Part shown: positions 16,137-25,644 of the stretch, in pieces
Position numbering within the stretch: position 1 is the stretch's first letter
How the letters are laid out: every line of letters begins with the position of its first letter
Assembly (NCBI RefSeq): GCF_013410655.1
Contig: NZ_JACCFP010000001.1
Span: 2,503,501-2,567,500, forward strand
Origin: Nocardioides thalensis
GTDB lineage: Bacteria > Actinomycetota > Actinomycetes > Propionibacteriales > Nocardioidaceae
Direction: 5' to 3'
Length of the DNA: 64,000 nt
Position numbers and translations under genes: made by a program
The notes under the pieces: generated by a model
Database searches by the model: none
Told to the model about the DNA's origin: nothing
What the model saw: only the letters and a program-made list of their open reading frames with translations

Positions 16137-17660
16137 ATGAAGCACGAGACGACCACCGAGACCGCCGACATCGTCGTCATCGGCGCCGGGCTCTCGGGCA
16201 TCGGCGCCGCGAAGTACCTGAAGGACGAATTCCCCGACAAGAAGCTCCAGCTTCTCGAGGCCCGAGCCTCGATCGGCGGCACCTGGGACCTGTTCAAGTA
16301 CCCGGGCATCCGGTCCGATGACGCCGTGCACCACTACGGCTTTGAGTTCAAGCCGTGGTTGCACGAGGACGCGATCGCCGAGGGCCACCTGATCATGGAC
16401 TACCTGCACGAGACCATGACCGAGTTCGGCCTCGGCGAGATCCTGCGCCTGCGACACCGGGTCACCGCTGCCGACTGGAACAGCGAGAACGCGCAGTGGA
16501 CCCTGCAGGTCACCGCGACCGACGAGGCCGGCAACGTGACCCGCAAGACCATTCAAACCAGTTTCGTCTTCAGCAGCACCGGCTACTACCGGTACGACCA
16601 GGGCTACGAGCCGCGGTTCGAGGGGCGGGAGGACTTTCAGGGCGACATCCTGCACCCGCAGCACTGGCCCGAGGACTACGACTACAGCGGCAAGCGCGTC
16701 GTGATCATCGGCAGCGGCGCGACCGCCGTGACCATGCTTCCCGCGATGCTCAAGGGCGACAGCGCGGCGGCCCACGTCACCATGCTGCAGCGGACCCCGA
16801 GCTACATCGCATCCATCCCCCGGGTGGACAAGGTCGCCCAGGCGCTCATGAAGGTCTTCGGCATCGACCGGGGTTACGCCCTGACGCGCCGCAAGAACAT
16901 CTGGCGCGACCACTTCCTCGTGACGGTCATGAGCCGGTTCCCGAGGTTCGGTCGCTGGCTCGTGCGCAGCATGACCGCCAAGGAGCTGCCCAAGGGCTTC
17001 GACGTCGACACCCACTTCTCGCCGCCGTACAACCCGTGGGACCAGCGCCTGTGCGCCACGCCCGACGGCGACTTCTTCCAAGCGATCCGTGAGGGAAGCG
17101 CCGACGTCGTGACCGACCAGATCGAGCGGTTCACCAAGGACGGCATCCTGCTGAAGTCCGGCCAGCACCTCGAGGCCGACCTCATCGTCACCGCCACCGG
17201 CCTCGTCATGCAGATGCTCGGCGGCATCAAGCCGACCGTGGACGGGTCCCCGGTCAACGTCGCCGACTCGGTGCTCTACCGCGGCGCTCTGATCTCCGGC
17301 GTCCCCAACTGGGCCATGATGCTCGGCTTCACGAAGGCGACCTGGACCCTGCGCATCCGCAACGTCACCCGCCTCGTCGCCGACGTGATCCGCGAGATGG
17401 ACCGCAACGGTCACGACACGGCACTGCCCGTCGCTCCGGAGGGCATGCCCACAACGGACCTGTTCGATCTCTCGGCCGGCTACATGGAGCGCGCGAGGGC
17501 GGAGCTCCCGCGCCAGGGCACCGGCCTGCCGTGGCAGATGCACACGACGTTCGTCAGGGACAACCGGCTCTTCAAGGGACGACTCATCCACGACGACATC
17601 CAGTTCGCGAAGCGAGCCGCCAAGGCCCAGCACCTGGCCGGTGTGGAGGCAGCATCATGA
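16137..17660 (+). CDS. EthA-like type I Baeyer-Villiger monooxygenase (FAD/NADPH)
   Basis: A 507-residue flavoprotein that inserts oxygen into a ketone to give an ester or lactone. Visible motifs: FAD GxGxxG at G16, G18, G21; GGTWDLFKYPGIRSD; the BVMO fingerprint in FQGDILHPQHWP; the NADPH motif VIIGSGATAVTMLP; and NPWDQRLCATPDGDFF, all strongly like mycobacterial EthA. ATG 16137 was chosen for GAAGGA seven bases upstream; the in-frame ATG at 16113 overlaps the operator half-site. First gene of an eight-gene operon, overlapping the esterase gene by ATGA, which fits ester production followed by hydrolysis. Confidence 0.88.
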   Translation: MKHETTTETADIVVIGAGLSGIGAAKYLKDEFPDKKLQLLEARASIGGTWDLFKYPGIRSDDAVHHYGFEFKPWLHEDAIAEGHLIMDYLHETMTEFGLGEILRLRHRVTAADWNSENAQWTLQVTATDEAGNVTRKTIQTSFVFSSTGYYRYDQGYEPRFEGREDFQGDILHPQHWPEDYDYSGKRVVIIGSGATAVTMLPAMLKGDSAAAHVTMLQRTPSYIASIPRVDKVAQALMKVFGIDRGYALTRRKNIWRDHFLVTVMSRFPRFGRWLVRSMTAKELPKGFDVDTHFSPPYNPWDQRLCATPDGDFFQAIREGSADVVTDQIERFTKDGILLKSGQHLEADLIVTATGLVMQMLGGIKPTVDGSPVNVADSVLYRGALISGVPNWAMMLGFTKATWTLRIRNVTRLVADVIREMDRNGHDTALPVAPEGMPTTDLFDLSAGYMERARAELPRQGTGLPWQMHTTFVRDNRLFKGRLIHDDIQFAKRAAKAQHLAGVEAAS

Positions 17661-18724
17661 GCGAGCCACGATTCACGGTCGCCCAGCGCCTGCAGCGGAC
17701 CCTGCTGGTCCTGCTGAGCCGCCTGCCGGCGCGCCTGCAGCGGCTGCTGGCGAAGCCGCCGGTCAACAGCGCCGGCGACACCATGGCTCCGGATGTCGCG
17801 CTGCTGATGAAGCTCGGCGCGTCGGGTCCCGACTACAGCGACCTGCCACCCGAGGAGGCACGGGCGACCACCGAGCAGGACCTTGCCCTCTTCGCGGCCC
17901 GGGTCGAGCCCTGCGCCGTCGAGGAGGAGATCGAGGTCTCGTCCGAGGTCCAGCTCACCCGCTACAGCAACGGCACGCCCTCGCGCGGGCTGATCCTCTT
18001 CTTCCACGGTGGCGGCTTCGTCATCGGTAGTCGGGTGAGCTACACCGCCCCGGTGCGGATGCTCGCCCACGGGACCGGCGCCGACGTCGTCTCCGTGGGC
18101 TACCGGCTCGCCCCCGATCACCCGTTCCCCGCGGCCCAGGACGACGCCCTCACCGCGTGGAGGTACGTCGCCGCGCGCGCTGCGGAGTGGGGGGTCGACC
18201 CCCGCCGCATCGTGGTCGCCGGCGAGAGCGCGGGCGGCAACATCGCCGCGGTCCTGTCCCAGCAGGTGCGCGGTGAGGCGGTCCAACCGATGCTGCAGGT
18301 CCTCATCCAGCCGGTCACGGACCTCGTGGAGCACCGCCCCTCGCAGGGCGAGTTCGCCGACTCCCCCGCACTGTCGGCCAAGCAGATCGCCTGGTTCGTG
18401 AACAACTACCTGCCTGACGGCACCGACCGTAGCGACCCGCTGGTCTCCCCCTTGCGCGCGAGCTCGCTGGCCGGGCTGCCCCCCGCGATCGTCAACGTGG
18501 CGGGCTTCGACCCGCTCCACGACGACGGCACGGCGTACGCTTCCGCGTTGCTCGAGGCCGGCGTGCCCGTCGAGGTGACCCGCGAGGCCGGCCAGGTGCA
18601 CGGGTACATCTCCTACACCGCGGTCAGCCCGAGCTGCCGCCAGGCGACCGAGCGGCTCGTCGCCTCCATCTCCGCGGCGCTCGGCCGCATCGACCTCACC
18701 ACTCCCGTCACGAAGGCGAGCTGA
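17657..18724 (+). CDS. Alpha/beta hydrolase, hormone-sensitive-lipase family esterase
   Basis: A 355-residue HSL-family hydrolase. The oxyanion motif HGGG is at 117-120 and the nucleophile Ser191 sits in GESAGG; a late Asp (GFDPLHDDG) and His (QVHGY) can complete the triad. Starts by ATGA overlap with the BVMO gene, so it very likely hydrolyses the ester or lactone that enzyme makes. A similar monooxygenase-esterase pair (mymA-lipR) is known in Mycobacterium tuberculosis. The hydrophobic, basic N-terminus may touch the membrane. Confidence 0.87.
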   Translation: MSEPRFTVAQRLQRTLLVLLSRLPARLQRLLAKPPVNSAGDTMAPDVALLMKLGASGPDYSDLPPEEARATTEQDLALFAARVEPCAVEEEIEVSSEVQLTRYSNGTPSRGLILFFHGGGFVIGSRVSYTAPVRMLAHGTGADVVSVGYRLAPDHPFPAAQDDALTAWRYVAARAAEWGVDPRRIVVAGESAGGNIAAVLSQQVRGEAVQPMLQVLIQPVTDLVEHRPSQGEFADSPALSAKQIAWFVNNYLPDGTDRSDPLVSPLRASSLAGLPPAIVNVAGFDPLHDDGTAYASALLEAGVPVEVTREAGQVHGYISYTAVSPSCRQATERLVASISAALGRIDLTTPVTKAS

Positions 18725-18730
18725 TCAACC

Positions 18731-20098
18731 GTGAGTGCATCCACCAGCACCGAGACCCGTGAGGAGAGCTGCGAGGTCGTCGTCGTCGGCGCCGGCATGG
18801 CCGGTCTGATGGCCGCGACCACCCTCGCCGAGCGTGACGTCGTCGTGCTCGAGGCAAACGACCGCGCCGGCGGCCGCGTCGACACTGTGCGCAAGGGCGA
18901 CTACTGGATCAACGTCGGCACCCAGTTCACCGAGGGAACCGGCCCATTGATCGACGCGCTCCACCGTCACGGGGTCCACCTCGGAACGCTGGAGGGGAAG
19001 TCGGTCGCTCTGTCGCTGGGCGGAAAGCAGGTCGACACCTCGAACCCGTTCGCCCTGATGTTCCGGTCGAAGATGACGTGGCGGGACCGCTTCGGCCTGG
19101 CCGCAGTCGGAACGCGCATCCTGGCCAACGTCCCCTTCCTCGAGATGAACGAGGACAATCGGTGGGCCAGGCGCGTCCGGGCCAAGCTGGACGACCGGCG
19201 CGCGGACTTCGTCCTGCGCGGTGTGAAGTCCGAGCTCGCTCGCGACATGGTCCGTTCCTGGTCCGGGCAGTGGATGGGCTGTGAGCCGGAGGAGACCGCC
19301 GCAACGCAGTTCGTCTTCTCCATGGGCATCCTGCTCACCGACCCCGAGAAGGTGGACAACCTGACGCTCCCCGAGGGCGGCAACCAGACGCTGACCGACA
19401 TCCTCACCGAGGACCTCGGCGACCGGCTCCGGCTCGGCTCGCCGGTCAACGCGCTCGAGTGGACCGCGGACGGGGTCGTCGTCGACTACCACGACGCCGA
19501 CGGACCGGCCCGCATCAAGGCCCGCCGCGCGATCGTCGCGGTACCGGCCGACGTCGCGGTGAAGATCATGCCGGGTCTGCCCGCGTCGTACCGAGCCGCC
19601 TTCGAGGCCATCCACTACGGCCGCTACGTGGTCGTCGGGTTCTTCACCCACGAGGAGGGCACCCAGCGGTGGGACGACTACCTCGCGGTGTCGACGCCCG
19701 GACACTCGTTTCAGGCCGTGTTCAACCATGCTGCGGCCCTGCGTCGTGGTCCGGTCCGCAAGCCCGGTGGGGCGCTGGCCTGCTTCGCCGGGGGCGCCGA
19801 GGCCGACAGGCTGATGGAGCTGACCGACGAGGAGATCGTCGCCCGCTTCACCGCGGACCTCATCAAGGTGTATCCCGAGCTGGAGGGCAAGCTCGAGGAC
19901 GGCATCCTCCGCCGACATCCCCGCGTCGTGCCGTTCTGGGCCCCCGGCGGCCGCGCAACCCTGCCGACCCTCCGCGAACCCCTCGGCCCCGTCCACCTGG
20001 CTGGCGACTACCAGCTCGACATGCCCTCCCTTGCCGACGCTGCCGCGTCCGGCGAGCGGGCCGCACAGCAGGTACGGGCGAGCCTGACCCACGACTGA
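18731..20098 (+). CDS. FAD-dependent oxidoreductase, amine-oxidase superfamily
   Basis: A 455-residue flavoprotein with an N-terminal VVVVGAGMAGLMAA dinucleotide motif and the RAGGRVDT flavin contact typical of the monoamine oxidase/protoporphyrinogen oxidase/phytoene desaturase superfamily, and a C-terminal VHLAGDYQLDMPSLADAAASG segment that closes the FAD site. It could oxidise an amine or dehydrogenate a C-C bond; cyclohexylamine oxidase belongs to this superfamily, but the substrate here is unknown. GTG start six bases after the esterase stop. Confidence 0.82.
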   Translation: MSASTSTETREESCEVVVVGAGMAGLMAATTLAERDVVVLEANDRAGGRVDTVRKGDYWINVGTQFTEGTGPLIDALHRHGVHLGTLEGKSVALSLGGKQVDTSNPFALMFRSKMTWRDRFGLAAVGTRILANVPFLEMNEDNRWARRVRAKLDDRRADFVLRGVKSELARDMVRSWSGQWMGCEPEETAATQFVFSMGILLTDPEKVDNLTLPEGGNQTLTDILTEDLGDRLRLGSPVNALEWTADGVVVDYHDADGPARIKARRAIVAVPADVAVKIMPGLPASYRAAFEAIHYGRYVVVGFFTHEEGTQRWDDYLAVSTPGHSFQAVFNHAAALRRGPVRKPGGALACFAGGAEADRLMELTDEEIVARFTADLIKVYPELEGKLEDGILRRHPRVVPFWAPGGRATLPTLREPLGPVHLAGDYQLDMPSLADAAASGERAAQQVRASLTHD

Positions 20099-20127
20099 CC
20101 GTCCTGCACCACCATCGAAAGGCACTC

Positions 20128-21360
20128 ATGACCACCCCGCAGCACCCGGTCCGCCAGGCCGACCGCCTCTATCGCGACTTGCTCTCCCCCGCCGAGACGC
20201 TCGAGATCCGGGAGCGGGTCCGGAAGATCGCCGCCGACGTGGTGGCACCGGCCGCGCGACGGATCGCCAACGGCGACGAGCGCGTCGACGGGTTCCCCCG
20301 CGACGTCTTCGACGGGCTCGCCTCCGCAGGGCTCTTCCGCGTGCCCTTTGCCGCCGAAGTCGGCGGAGACGGCCTGGCGCACCCGGTCACCGCCACCGCG
20401 GTCGCGATCGAGGAGCTCGCCTACTACTCCAGCAGTATCGCGGCGGTCTTCGACGTCCACTGCATCCTCTCCGGCAGCGTGCTGACCCATGGCACCGAGG
20501 CGCAGCAGCAGCGATGGCTACGACCGGTCGCGGAGGGCAGCCTGGTCGGGGCGTTCGCCACCACCGAGCCGGAGGCGTCGTCCGACCTGAGTCCGCAGGC
20601 GGTGCAGACGGTCGCGGTCCGGCACGGCGACGCCTGGGTGCTCAACGGGCGCAAGCGATGGATCTCCAACTCGCCGGTCGCCGGCTTCATCGTCACCCTC
20701 GCCCGCACGGAGGACCGGCTGTCGATGTTCATCGTCGACACCAGCCAGCCCGGCGTCCGCGTCGGTCAGCCGGACCAGAAGATGGGCAACCGCGGCCAAC
20801 TCACTGCGGACGTCTGGTTCGAGGACGTCGAACTCATGGACGACGCCCTCCTTGGCGGTGAGCCCGGGCAGGGCCTCCGCCACGCCCTCGCCACGCTCAC
20901 CCTGGGCCGCATCGGGATCGCGGCCGCCGGCGTCGGCATGGCGCAGGCCGCGTTCGACCACGCCGTCGCGCACCTGTCGACCCGCGAGGCCTTCGGCCGC
21001 AAGCTGGCCGGCAACCAGCACTGGCAGTTCCTCATGGCCGAGCGGGCGACGGAGATCGAGAACGCACGCTCCCTCTACCTCAAGGCAGCGCTGCGCCGCG
21101 ACGCGGGCGAGGTGTTCCCCGAGCCGGAGGCCTCGATGGCGAAGTTCTACGGCAGCCGGCTCGCGGTCGACATGGCCCGCGATGCCGTCCAGGCGTTCGG
21201 CGGCCTCGGCTTCGCCCGCGAGCTCAGCGCCGACGGCACGCCGGGACCAGTCGAGGCGATCTACCGCGACAGCAAGATCGGCGAGATCTACGAAGGCGCC
21301 AACGAGATCCTGAAGTGGGTCGTGGCGCGCACCATCTTCGGCAAGGAGATCACCGGATGA
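20128..21360 (+). CDS. Acyl-CoA dehydrogenase
   Basis: A 410-residue flavoenzyme that introduces the 2,3 double bond in an acyl-CoA. The three ACAD domains are recognisable: helical N-terminus, a middle beta-domain (GAFATTEPEASSD, GRKRWISNS), and a C-terminal helical part with REAFGRKLA and the IYEGANEI segment carrying the expected catalytic Glu. The ATG at 20128 has AAAGG upstream, 29 bases after the previous gene, and the stop overlaps the SDR start. Works with the CoA ligase and hydratase of the same operon in beta-oxidation. Confidence 0.9.
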   Translation: MTTPQHPVRQADRLYRDLLSPAETLEIRERVRKIAADVVAPAARRIANGDERVDGFPRDVFDGLASAGLFRVPFAAEVGGDGLAHPVTATAVAIEELAYYSSSIAAVFDVHCILSGSVLTHGTEAQQQRWLRPVAEGSLVGAFATTEPEASSDLSPQAVQTVAVRHGDAWVLNGRKRWISNSPVAGFIVTLARTEDRLSMFIVDTSQPGVRVGQPDQKMGNRGQLTADVWFEDVELMDDALLGGEPGQGLRHALATLTLGRIGIAAAGVGMAQAAFDHAVAHLSTREAFGRKLAGNQHWQFLMAERATEIENARSLYLKAALRRDAGEVFPEPEASMAKFYGSRLAVDMARDAVQAFGGLGFARELSADGTPGPVEAIYRDSKIGEIYEGANEILKWVVARTIFGKEITG

Positions 21361-22178
21361 GCCTCGCGGGCCGCACTCTGCTCATGTCGGGCGGCAGCCG
21401 CGGGATCGGTTTGGCGATCGCCGTCGCCGCCGCACGCCGTGGCGCCAACGTGGTCCTGCTGGCCAAGACCGACATTCCGGACCCGCGCCTGTCCGGCACG
21501 ATCCACACCGCTGCTGCGGAGATCGAGACTGCAGGCGGCAACGCGCTCCCGGTCGTCGGGGACGTACGCGACGAGGCGTCGGTGGAGCGGGCGGTGGAGC
21601 AGGCGGTGGAGAGGTTCGGAGGCGTCGACATCGTCGTCAACAACGCCTCCGCGCTGGCGGTCGACGGCACCGAAGCATTGCCGACGAAGCGGTTCGAGCT
21701 GATGACCGACATCCAGCTGCGCGGTACGTACCTGCTGTCCAGCAAGGCGCTGCCCCACCTGCGCAAGGGCACCAACCCACACATCCTTTCGCTCAGTCCG
21801 CCCCTCAACCTCTCTCCGGCCTGGTTGGGCGCCCACCCGGCGTACACCATGGCCAAGTACGGCATGACGCTGCTGACCCTCGGGTGGGCGGCGGAGTACG
21901 CCGCGCACGGCGTGGCCGCCAATTGCCTGTGGCCCGAGACCTACATCGCCACCGACGCAGTACGGAACATCCTGGGCGGCGAGGCCGCCCTGGAACGGTC
22001 CCGGTCGCCCGAGATCGTGGCCGACGCCGCGGTGGCGATCCTCGAGCGGCCGGCCATCGAGTGCTCCGGCAACACGTTCCTCGACGTGGAGGTGCTCCGC
22101 GAGGCGGGAGTCACCGACCTCTCGCCGTACGGCGGGACCGGCGAGCTCGAGTACGACATCTTCGTCGACCGCCCGTGA
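21357..22178 (+). CDS. Short-chain dehydrogenase/reductase, HSDL2-like
   Basis: A 273-residue SDR. It has the cofactor motif GGSRGIGLA, the NNAS segment, and the active-site YTMAKYG (Tyr-x3-Lys). The stretch ILSLSPPLNLSPAWLGAH and the KRFELM pattern are characteristic of the HSDL2 (hydroxysteroid dehydrogenase-like 2) group of the SDR family, whose substrates are poorly known but lipid-like. Here it could act as the 3-hydroxyacyl-CoA or hydroxy-ketone dehydrogenase of the pathway. Overlaps the ACAD stop by ATGA. Confidence 0.87.
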   Translation: MSLAGRTLLMSGGSRGIGLAIAVAAARRGANVVLLAKTDIPDPRLSGTIHTAAAEIETAGGNALPVVGDVRDEASVERAVEQAVERFGGVDIVVNNASALAVDGTEALPTKRFELMTDIQLRGTYLLSSKALPHLRKGTNPHILSLSPPLNLSPAWLGAHPAYTMAKYGMTLLTLGWAAEYAAHGVAANCLWPETYIATDAVRNILGGEAALERSRSPEIVADAAVAILERPAIECSGNTFLDVEVLREAGVTDLSPYGGTGELEYDIFVDRP

Positions 22179-22216
22179 TGACGATCGACCCGACCTCCAA
22201 GCCCGTGAGGACCACC

Positions 22217-23815
22217 ATGCTGAATCTGGCCACCCTGCTCGAGCATTCCGCCCGCAAGCACCCCGACCGCGAGGCGGTGGTGCTGGGGGCGACGCGCATG
22301 ACGTACGCCCAGGTGGACGCCGCCGCCAACCAGGTCGCGAACCTGCTCGTGGAGCGCGGGATCCAGCCCGGCGACAAGGTCGCACTGATGTGTCCGAACC
22401 TGCCGCACTTCCCGATCGCCTATTACGGCATCCTCAAGGCGGGCGCCGTGGTCGTCCCACTGAACGTGCTGCTGAAGGGGCGCGAGGTCGCCTATCACCT
22501 CGACGACTCGGATGCGAGGGCGCTGATCGCCTTCGAGGGCACCGAAGCGCTGCCGATCGGCGCCGAGGCCGCGGCTGGCTTTGACCAGGTCGGCGCCTGC
22601 ACGGACTTCTTCGTCCTCGTCGCCGACCCGGCGGCGCCCTCGCCGATCGAGGGTGCCGAGACGCTCGGCCAGGCGCTGGCGGGCCTGCCGACGACCTTCG
22701 AGACAGTGCTCACCGACGCCGACGACACCGCGGTCATCCTCTACACCTCCGGGACGACCGGCCAGCCCAAGGGCGCCGAGCTGCGCCACCGCAACATGTG
22801 GGACAACGCGCTGGCGAGCAAGGCTCTGTTCGGGTGCGACGAGAGCCGGCCGGACACCTACCTGTGCGTCCTGCCGCTCTTCCACTCCTTCGGGCAGACG
22901 ACGATCCAGAACGGCGCCTTCGCGTTCGGTGGGACCGTGGTGATGCTTCCCCGCTTCGAACCTGGTCCGGTGATCGAGGCGATGCTGCGCGAGTCGGTCA
23001 CCGTCTTCGCCGGCGTGCCGACGATGTACTGGGGCTTGCTCGGGGCACTCGACGACGACACCGACGTGGCGACCCTGGCGAAGAACCTCCGCATCGCGAT
23101 CTCCGGCGGGGCGGCGCTCCCCGTCGAGATTCACCACGAGGTCGAGAAGCGCCTCGGGGTCACGATCGCGGAGGGGTACGGCCTGTCCGAGACCTCCCCC
23201 GTGGCCTCGTTCGCGCCGTATGGCGAACCACCGCGCCCCGGCTCCATCGGCACACCCATTCCCGGTGTCGAGATGAAGCTCATCCAGCCTGACTCCTGGG
23301 CCGAGATCGAATGGTCGCCGGACGCTGTCGGCGAGATCGCCATCAAGGGACACAACGTGATGAAGGGCTACTACAAGCGATCCGAGGCGACTGCCCAGGT
23401 CATCAACGAGGACGGTTGGTTCAGGACCGGTGACCTCGCCCGCCGCGATGAGGACGGCTACTACTACATCGTCGACCGATCGAAGGATCTCATCATCCGA
23501 GGCGGCTTCAACGTCTATCCCCGAGAGGTCGAAGAGGTTCTCCTGACCCACCCGGGCGTCAGCCTCGCCGCCGTCGTGGGCGTGCCGCACGAGAGCCACG
23601 GTGAGGAGGTCAAGGCCTTCGTGATCCCCCAGCCCAGCTCCCCCCTGACCAGCGACGAGCTCGTGGCCTGGGCCAGGGAACAGATGGCCTCCTACAAGTA
23701 CCCCCGCATCGTCGAGTTCGTGCCCAGCCTCCCGATGACCGCGACCGGGAAGATCCTCAAGCGCGAGCTGGTGCGCAGTACGTCGAGGTCCACCGCAACC
23801 TCCGCGGACGCATGA
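22217..23815 (+). CDS. AMP-forming long/medium-chain acyl-CoA ligase (FadD-like)
   Basis: A 532-residue ANL-superfamily ligase. YTSGTTGQPKGAELRH is the phosphate loop, GYGLSETSPV the adenine loop, GWFRTGD the hinge-side motif and PMTATGKILKREL carries the C-terminal catalytic Lys. ATG 22217 is chosen because GTGAGG stands six bases upstream and MLNLATLLE is the usual N-terminus of close relatives; ATG 22178, touching the SDR stop, would add 13 residues. It activates a fatty or dicarboxylic acid for beta-oxidation; specificity cannot be inferred. The second such ligase in the island. Confidence 0.88.
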   Translation: MLNLATLLEHSARKHPDREAVVLGATRMTYAQVDAAANQVANLLVERGIQPGDKVALMCPNLPHFPIAYYGILKAGAVVVPLNVLLKGREVAYHLDDSDARALIAFEGTEALPIGAEAAAGFDQVGACTDFFVLVADPAAPSPIEGAETLGQALAGLPTTFETVLTDADDTAVILYTSGTTGQPKGAELRHRNMWDNALASKALFGCDESRPDTYLCVLPLFHSFGQTTIQNGAFAFGGTVVMLPRFEPGPVIEAMLRESVTVFAGVPTMYWGLLGALDDDTDVATLAKNLRIAISGGAALPVEIHHEVEKRLGVTIAEGYGLSETSPVASFAPYGEPPRPGSIGTPIPGVEMKLIQPDSWAEIEWSPDAVGEIAIKGHNVMKGYYKRSEATAQVINEDGWFRTGDLARRDEDGYYYIVDRSKDLIIRGGFNVYPREVEEVLLTHPGVSLAAVVGVPHESHGEEVKAFVIPQPSSPLTSDELVAWAREQMASYKYPRIVEFVPSLPMTATGKILKRELVRSTSRSTATSADA

Positions 23816-25644
23816 GCCCTTCTCGCGAGCCGCAGCGCCACCACCACATCCTCGTGGAGGCCGAGGAGTTCGACGACTACGGCGGATGGACGCTGGACTC
23901 TCAGTTCGAGTCGGAGATGGGATCGCCGTACCTTCTGGCTCACGGCCTAGGAATCCCTGTCGGAGACGCCTCGACAACCGTCGACGTCGAGCGGGCCGGC
24001 TCCTACCGCGTGTGGGTGCGCGCCAAGGACTGGGTGCCCTCCCACCATCCCGGCCGCTTCACCGTCAGCATCGGCGGCGAGCGGCTGCCGGTCGAGCTCG
24101 GCGCGAATGGGCGTGATTGGAGCTGGGAGAACGCCGGCCGGGTGGAGCTCGCTGCAGGCAGAGTCACGATCCGCCTCACCGACCTGACGGGGTTCGACGG
24201 CCGCTGCGATGCCATCTACCTGACGACGACCGACGCCGAACCACCCAACGCGATCGATCCCGAGGCTCGTGCCTGGCGACGTCAGCTGCGCGGACTGCCG
24301 GACCATCCGGCCGATGGTGGATCGTTCGACCTGGTGGTCGCCGGCGGTGGCGTGACGGGATCGGCAGCCGCGCTCGCGGCAGGTCGCCTCGGCCTCAAGG
24401 TCGCTCTCATCCAGAACCGCCCGGTCCTGGGCGGCAACGCGAGCATCGAGATCGGTCTGACGCCCCGGGGAGAGACCGGCCCGCTCATCACGGCGTTGAC
24501 CGCGCGGTCGAGGAATGGCGACCTCGCCGCGCTCGAGCTCCTGCGCGCAGAACCCACGGTCTCGGTGTTCCTCGACCACCAGGTCTTCGGCGTAGTGCGC
24601 GACGGCGACCGGATTGTCGCGGTCGACGCCCGCCAGGCCCACTCAGGACGCGAGATCCGATTCCGCGGCGCGATGTTCATCGACTGCACCGGTACCGCGA
24701 TCCTCGGCATCCTGGCCGGTGCCGAGACCATGTTCGGCTACGAGAGCAGAGCCGAGTTCGACGAGCCGCTCGCTCCGGACAAGCGCGTCGATTCTCACCA
24801 CGGCAACACCTTGTTCTTCCGGACCCGAGAGCTGGACCATCCGTGCGGCTTCCCCGACGTCCCGTGGGCAGTCGAGGTGGCCCAGGACTTCGCCAACCTC
24901 GGCGGACAGCTCGAACGCCCCGGCGTCGACAACGCAGCAGGCCCGGTCGCCGGACCCGCGCGGACCCCGGATCCGGACGTCCGCCGGCGGATGCTCAAGC
25001 CTCTGACTCACTTCTGGGAGTACGGTCACGACCTCGACCCGTACACCGAGGCCGAGCACATCCGCGACCACCTCCTGCGCGCGGTCTACGGCACGTTCGC
25101 GAACGTCAAGACGCTCGAGCCGGAGACCTACGCGAACCTCGCACTCGACTGGGTGGCCGTGGTCCCCGGACAAGGCGAGTTCCGTCGTTACAAGGGCGCC
25201 TACGTCCTGACCGAGAACGACATCCGCGAGCACCGAAGGTTCGACGACACGGTCGCGTGGAACTCAGGGGCGTTCTGCTTGCACTACCCGGGCCACGAGA
25301 AGTACGACTTCCGCCTCCGGGACTGGAAGTGGGACACCCGAGACGGCAGGCCGTTCGAGGTGCCGTTCCGATGCCTGTACTCGCCCGAGATCGAGAACCT
25401 GATGATGGCAGGTAAGCACATCAGTGTTACTCACGTCGCCGGTTCAGTCACCAAGTTCATGGGCAACGGTGGTCAGCACGCGATCGCCACCGCGGCCGCG
25501 GCGAAGGTCTGTCTCGACCACGACGTCACACCGCGCGAGATCCGTGACGCCCACCTCGAGGAGATCAGGGAGGCGGTCGCGGAGGTCACGGGCCGGTCGG
25601 ACGTCCGCGCCGACCGACCACACCCTCGATACTCGGCGTCATGA
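23812..25644 (+). CDS. FAD-dependent oxidoreductase with N-terminal carbohydrate-binding-like beta-sandwich
   Basis: A 610-residue two-domain protein. Residues about 8-145 look like a beta-sandwich of the kind seen in carbohydrate-binding modules (LVEAEEFDDYGGW, GSYRVWVRAKDW), without a signal peptide. Residues about 165-600 are an FAD_oxidored-family flavoprotein (LVVAGGGVTGSAAALAAGR, PVLGGNASIEIGLTPRG, and a C-terminal GKHISVTHVA segment). This fusion is common in sugar-degrading bacteria but odd beside fatty-acid genes; the reaction is unknown. Linked by ATGA overlaps to the ligase upstream and the hydratase downstream. Confidence 0.75.
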   Translation: MSPSREPQRHHHILVEAEEFDDYGGWTLDSQFESEMGSPYLLAHGLGIPVGDASTTVDVERAGSYRVWVRAKDWVPSHHPGRFTVSIGGERLPVELGANGRDWSWENAGRVELAAGRVTIRLTDLTGFDGRCDAIYLTTTDAEPPNAIDPEARAWRRQLRGLPDHPADGGSFDLVVAGGGVTGSAAALAAGRLGLKVALIQNRPVLGGNASIEIGLTPRGETGPLITALTARSRNGDLAALELLRAEPTVSVFLDHQVFGVVRDGDRIVAVDARQAHSGREIRFRGAMFIDCTGTAILGILAGAETMFGYESRAEFDEPLAPDKRVDSHHGNTLFFRTRELDHPCGFPDVPWAVEVAQDFANLGGQLERPGVDNAAGPVAGPARTPDPDVRRRMLKPLTHFWEYGHDLDPYTEAEHIRDHLLRAVYGTFANVKTLEPETYANLALDWVAVVPGQGEFRRYKGAYVLTENDIREHRRFDDTVAWNSGAFCLHYPGHEKYDFRLRDWKWDTRDGRPFEVPFRCLYSPEIENLMMAGKHISVTHVAGSVTKFMGNGGQHAIATAAAAKVCLDHDVTPREIRDAHLEEIREAVAEVTGRSDVRADRPHPRYSAS

